From NCBI GenBank assembly GCA_023263045.1, contig JALQXU010000002.1, forward strand, positions 1-30,515: a stretch of DNA of 30,515 bases, given 5' to 3'. The position numbers were made by a program, and so were the translations under genes. The DNA is from Pontimonas sp. GTDB lineage: Bacteria > Actinomycetota > Actinomycetes > Actinomycetales > Microbacteriaceae. The first letter of the stretch is position 1, and each line of letters begins with the position of its first letter. The notes beneath the pieces are model-generated. The model was given only the letters and a program-made list of their open reading frames with translations. It had not been told where the DNA came from and ran no database searches. Of the stretch, positions 29,612 to 30,515 are shown piece after piece.

Positions 29612-29799
29612 TGCAGCTCGGTAGTCGATTCTCGGTGGGACAGGCTCCCCCGTCACTTCCAGAGCCTCTCCGCACGGAGATCGAAGCGATCGAGGCCAGA
29701 TTGAGTGCGCAGGAGCGTGAAACGCTTCGCTGGACGCTGACCTGGCTCGAAAATCGACCCGTCGTCACTCTCGACAACGGCGTCACTCTTCGAGGCTAA
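29611..29799 (+). CDS. Small conserved-type protein (62 aa)
   Basis: A short protein beginning at GTG (MQLGSRFSVG) that overlaps the GNAT stop by one base (TAGTG). It is soluble, with a helical acidic middle (EPLRTEIEAIEARLSAQERE) and the ending WTLTWLENRPVVTLDNGVTL. I believe similar proteins with an LGSRF..G..PP N-terminus lie beside clpX in Microbacteriaceae, but cannot verify it. The function is unknown. Its TAA stop overlaps the clpX stop in a convergent arrangement. The frame is also open upstream to 29578, inside the GNAT gene, which I consider noncoding. Confidence 0.7.
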   Translation: MQLGSRFSVGQAPPSLPEPLRTEIEAIEARLSAQERETLRWTLTWLENRPVVTLDNGVTLRG

Positions 29800-30515
29800 G
29801 CGGACTTCTCGCGCCGAGGAGCTGGCTTCTGCACCACGACGGGTGCGGCGGTGCGCAAGACGGCATCCCTGGTGATGACAACGCGCTCGATGTTCTCGTT
29901 GGAGGGAATGTCAAACATGATGGGTCCCAAGACTTCCTCCAAGATGGCCCGCAAACCACGCGCGCCGGTTTGGCGCTCAGAGGCCAAATCAGCAATCTCT
30001 TCGAGGGCCTCTTTCTCAAACTCCAGCTGAACACCATCGAGGACAAACATCCTCTGGTACTGCTTTACCAAAGCATTCTTCGGGCCGGTCAGGATATCGA
30101 TGAGGGCGGATTGGTCGAGCGGAGCAACGGTCGTCACGACCGGGAGCCGACCGATGAACTCAGGAATCAAGCCAAATTTGTGAAGGTCCTCGGGTAGCAC
30201 CTGGCTAAAGACATTCTCTTGGGCATCCTTGCTGTGCAGTGGAGCGCCGAAACCAATTCCGTGTCGACCCACACGCTGGGAAATGATGTCCTCCAGACCC
30301 GCGAACGCACCGGCAACAATGAACAACACATTCGTGGTGTCGATCTGGATGAATTCCTGTTGAGGGTGCTTCCGTCCGCCCTGAGGCGGGACGGCGGCGA
30401 CCGTTCCCTCAAGAATCTTCAGCAAAGCCTGCTGAACACCCTCACCGGAGACGTCCCTCGTGATCGAAGGGTTCTCTGCTTTGCGGGCAATCTTGTCCAC
30501 CTCGTCAATGTAGAT
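29796..30515 (-). CDS. clpX: ATP-dependent Clp protease ATP-binding subunit ClpX, C-terminal part (continues beyond the window)
   Basis: AAA+ unfoldase that feeds substrates to ClpP. Present are the Walker B region IYIDEVDKIARK at the window edge, then SITRDVSGEGVQQALLKILE, RKHPQQEFIQIDTTNVLFI (sensor 1 area), FGLIPEFIGRLPVVTT (about 105 residues further on), and sensor 2 GARGLRAILEEVLGPIMF. The last roughly 25 residues after DIPSN are the variable tail, ending REKSA. The gene continues past 30515; the GTG at 30500 is an internal valine, not a start. The zinc-binding domain and Walker A lie outside the window. No hairpin separates it from the convergent small gene. Confidence 0.97.
   Translation of the reverse strand: MYIDEVDKIARKAENPSITRDVSGEGVQQALLKILEGTVAAVPPQGGRKHPQQEFIQIDTTNVLFIVAGAFAGLEDIISQRVGRHGIGFGAPLHSKDAQENVFSQVLPEDLHKFGLIPEFIGRLPVVTTVAPLDQSALIDILTGPKNALVKQYQRMFVLDGVQLEFEKEALEEIADLASERQTGARGLRAILEEVLGPIMFDIPSNENIERVVITRDAVLRTAAPVVVQKPAPRREKSA

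Noticed and set aside
1..30515. CRISPR arrays, insertion sequences, prophage genes or integrase/att structures
   Set aside because: No regularly spaced repeats, transposase, integrase or terminal inverted repeats were seen; all genes belong to a normal chromosomal core.

Overview
The window is a densely packed stretch of an actinobacterial chromosome with a GC content I estimate by eye in the mid-to-high 50s percent. Gene content and order (rne-rplU-rpmA-obgE-proB-proA-nadD-rsfS, folC-DUF4233-ndk, a T-box-controlled ileS, valS and clpX nearby, a VKOR-family gene beside rne) suggest Microbacteriaceae. The very short spacers, start/stop overlaps and tail-to-tail overlapping stop codons point to a compact, small-genome member. 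The family placement is inference. Nothing looks like an island: there is no insertion sequence, phage gene or CRISPR array.

Layout. Positions 1-1604 (minus) hold the 5' end of leuS and pabB. Diverging from pabB, 12 bp away, is pabC, followed by a DedA membrane protein (1617-3109, plus). A 13-bp perfect hairpin at 3114-3142 separates these from a minus-strand operon for an osmoprotectant-type ABC importer (ATPase, two permeases, binding lipoprotein; 6281-3158), with a TetR-family gene upstream. A lipoprotein rhodanese (7339-7701, plus) has a perfect CsoR/CstR-type operator in its promoter. From 18151 down to 7698 there is an unbroken minus-strand run: RNase E/G, L21, L27, Obg, ProB, ProA, a small membrane protein, NadD, a proline-rich tail-anchored protein with a repeated basic motif, RsfS, tRNA-Ala(GGC), PdxH and a luciferase-like flavoprotein. 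VKOR (plus) diverges from rne. From 24304 down to 18971 runs ileS-folC-DUF4233-ndk behind an isoleucine T-box leader with an ultra-short Stem I. A tetR/MFS divergent pair shares a palindromic operator (25083-25102). After a strong terminator come valS, a GNAT acetyltransferase and a 62-aa conserved-type protein, meeting the 3' part of clpX tail to tail.

Functional themes are translation and ribosome assembly (three branched-chain aminoacyl-tRNA synthetases, L21/L27, Obg, RsfS, RNase E/G, tRNA-Ala), folate synthesis (pabB, pabC, folC), proline, NAD and PLP synthesis, and a few transport or stress genes. No gene cluster here looks like a wholly new system. The most interesting signals are regulatory: the ileS T-box, the symmetrical pabB/pabC start region, the persulfide-type operator on the rhodanese gene, and structured leaders in front of rne and rplU.
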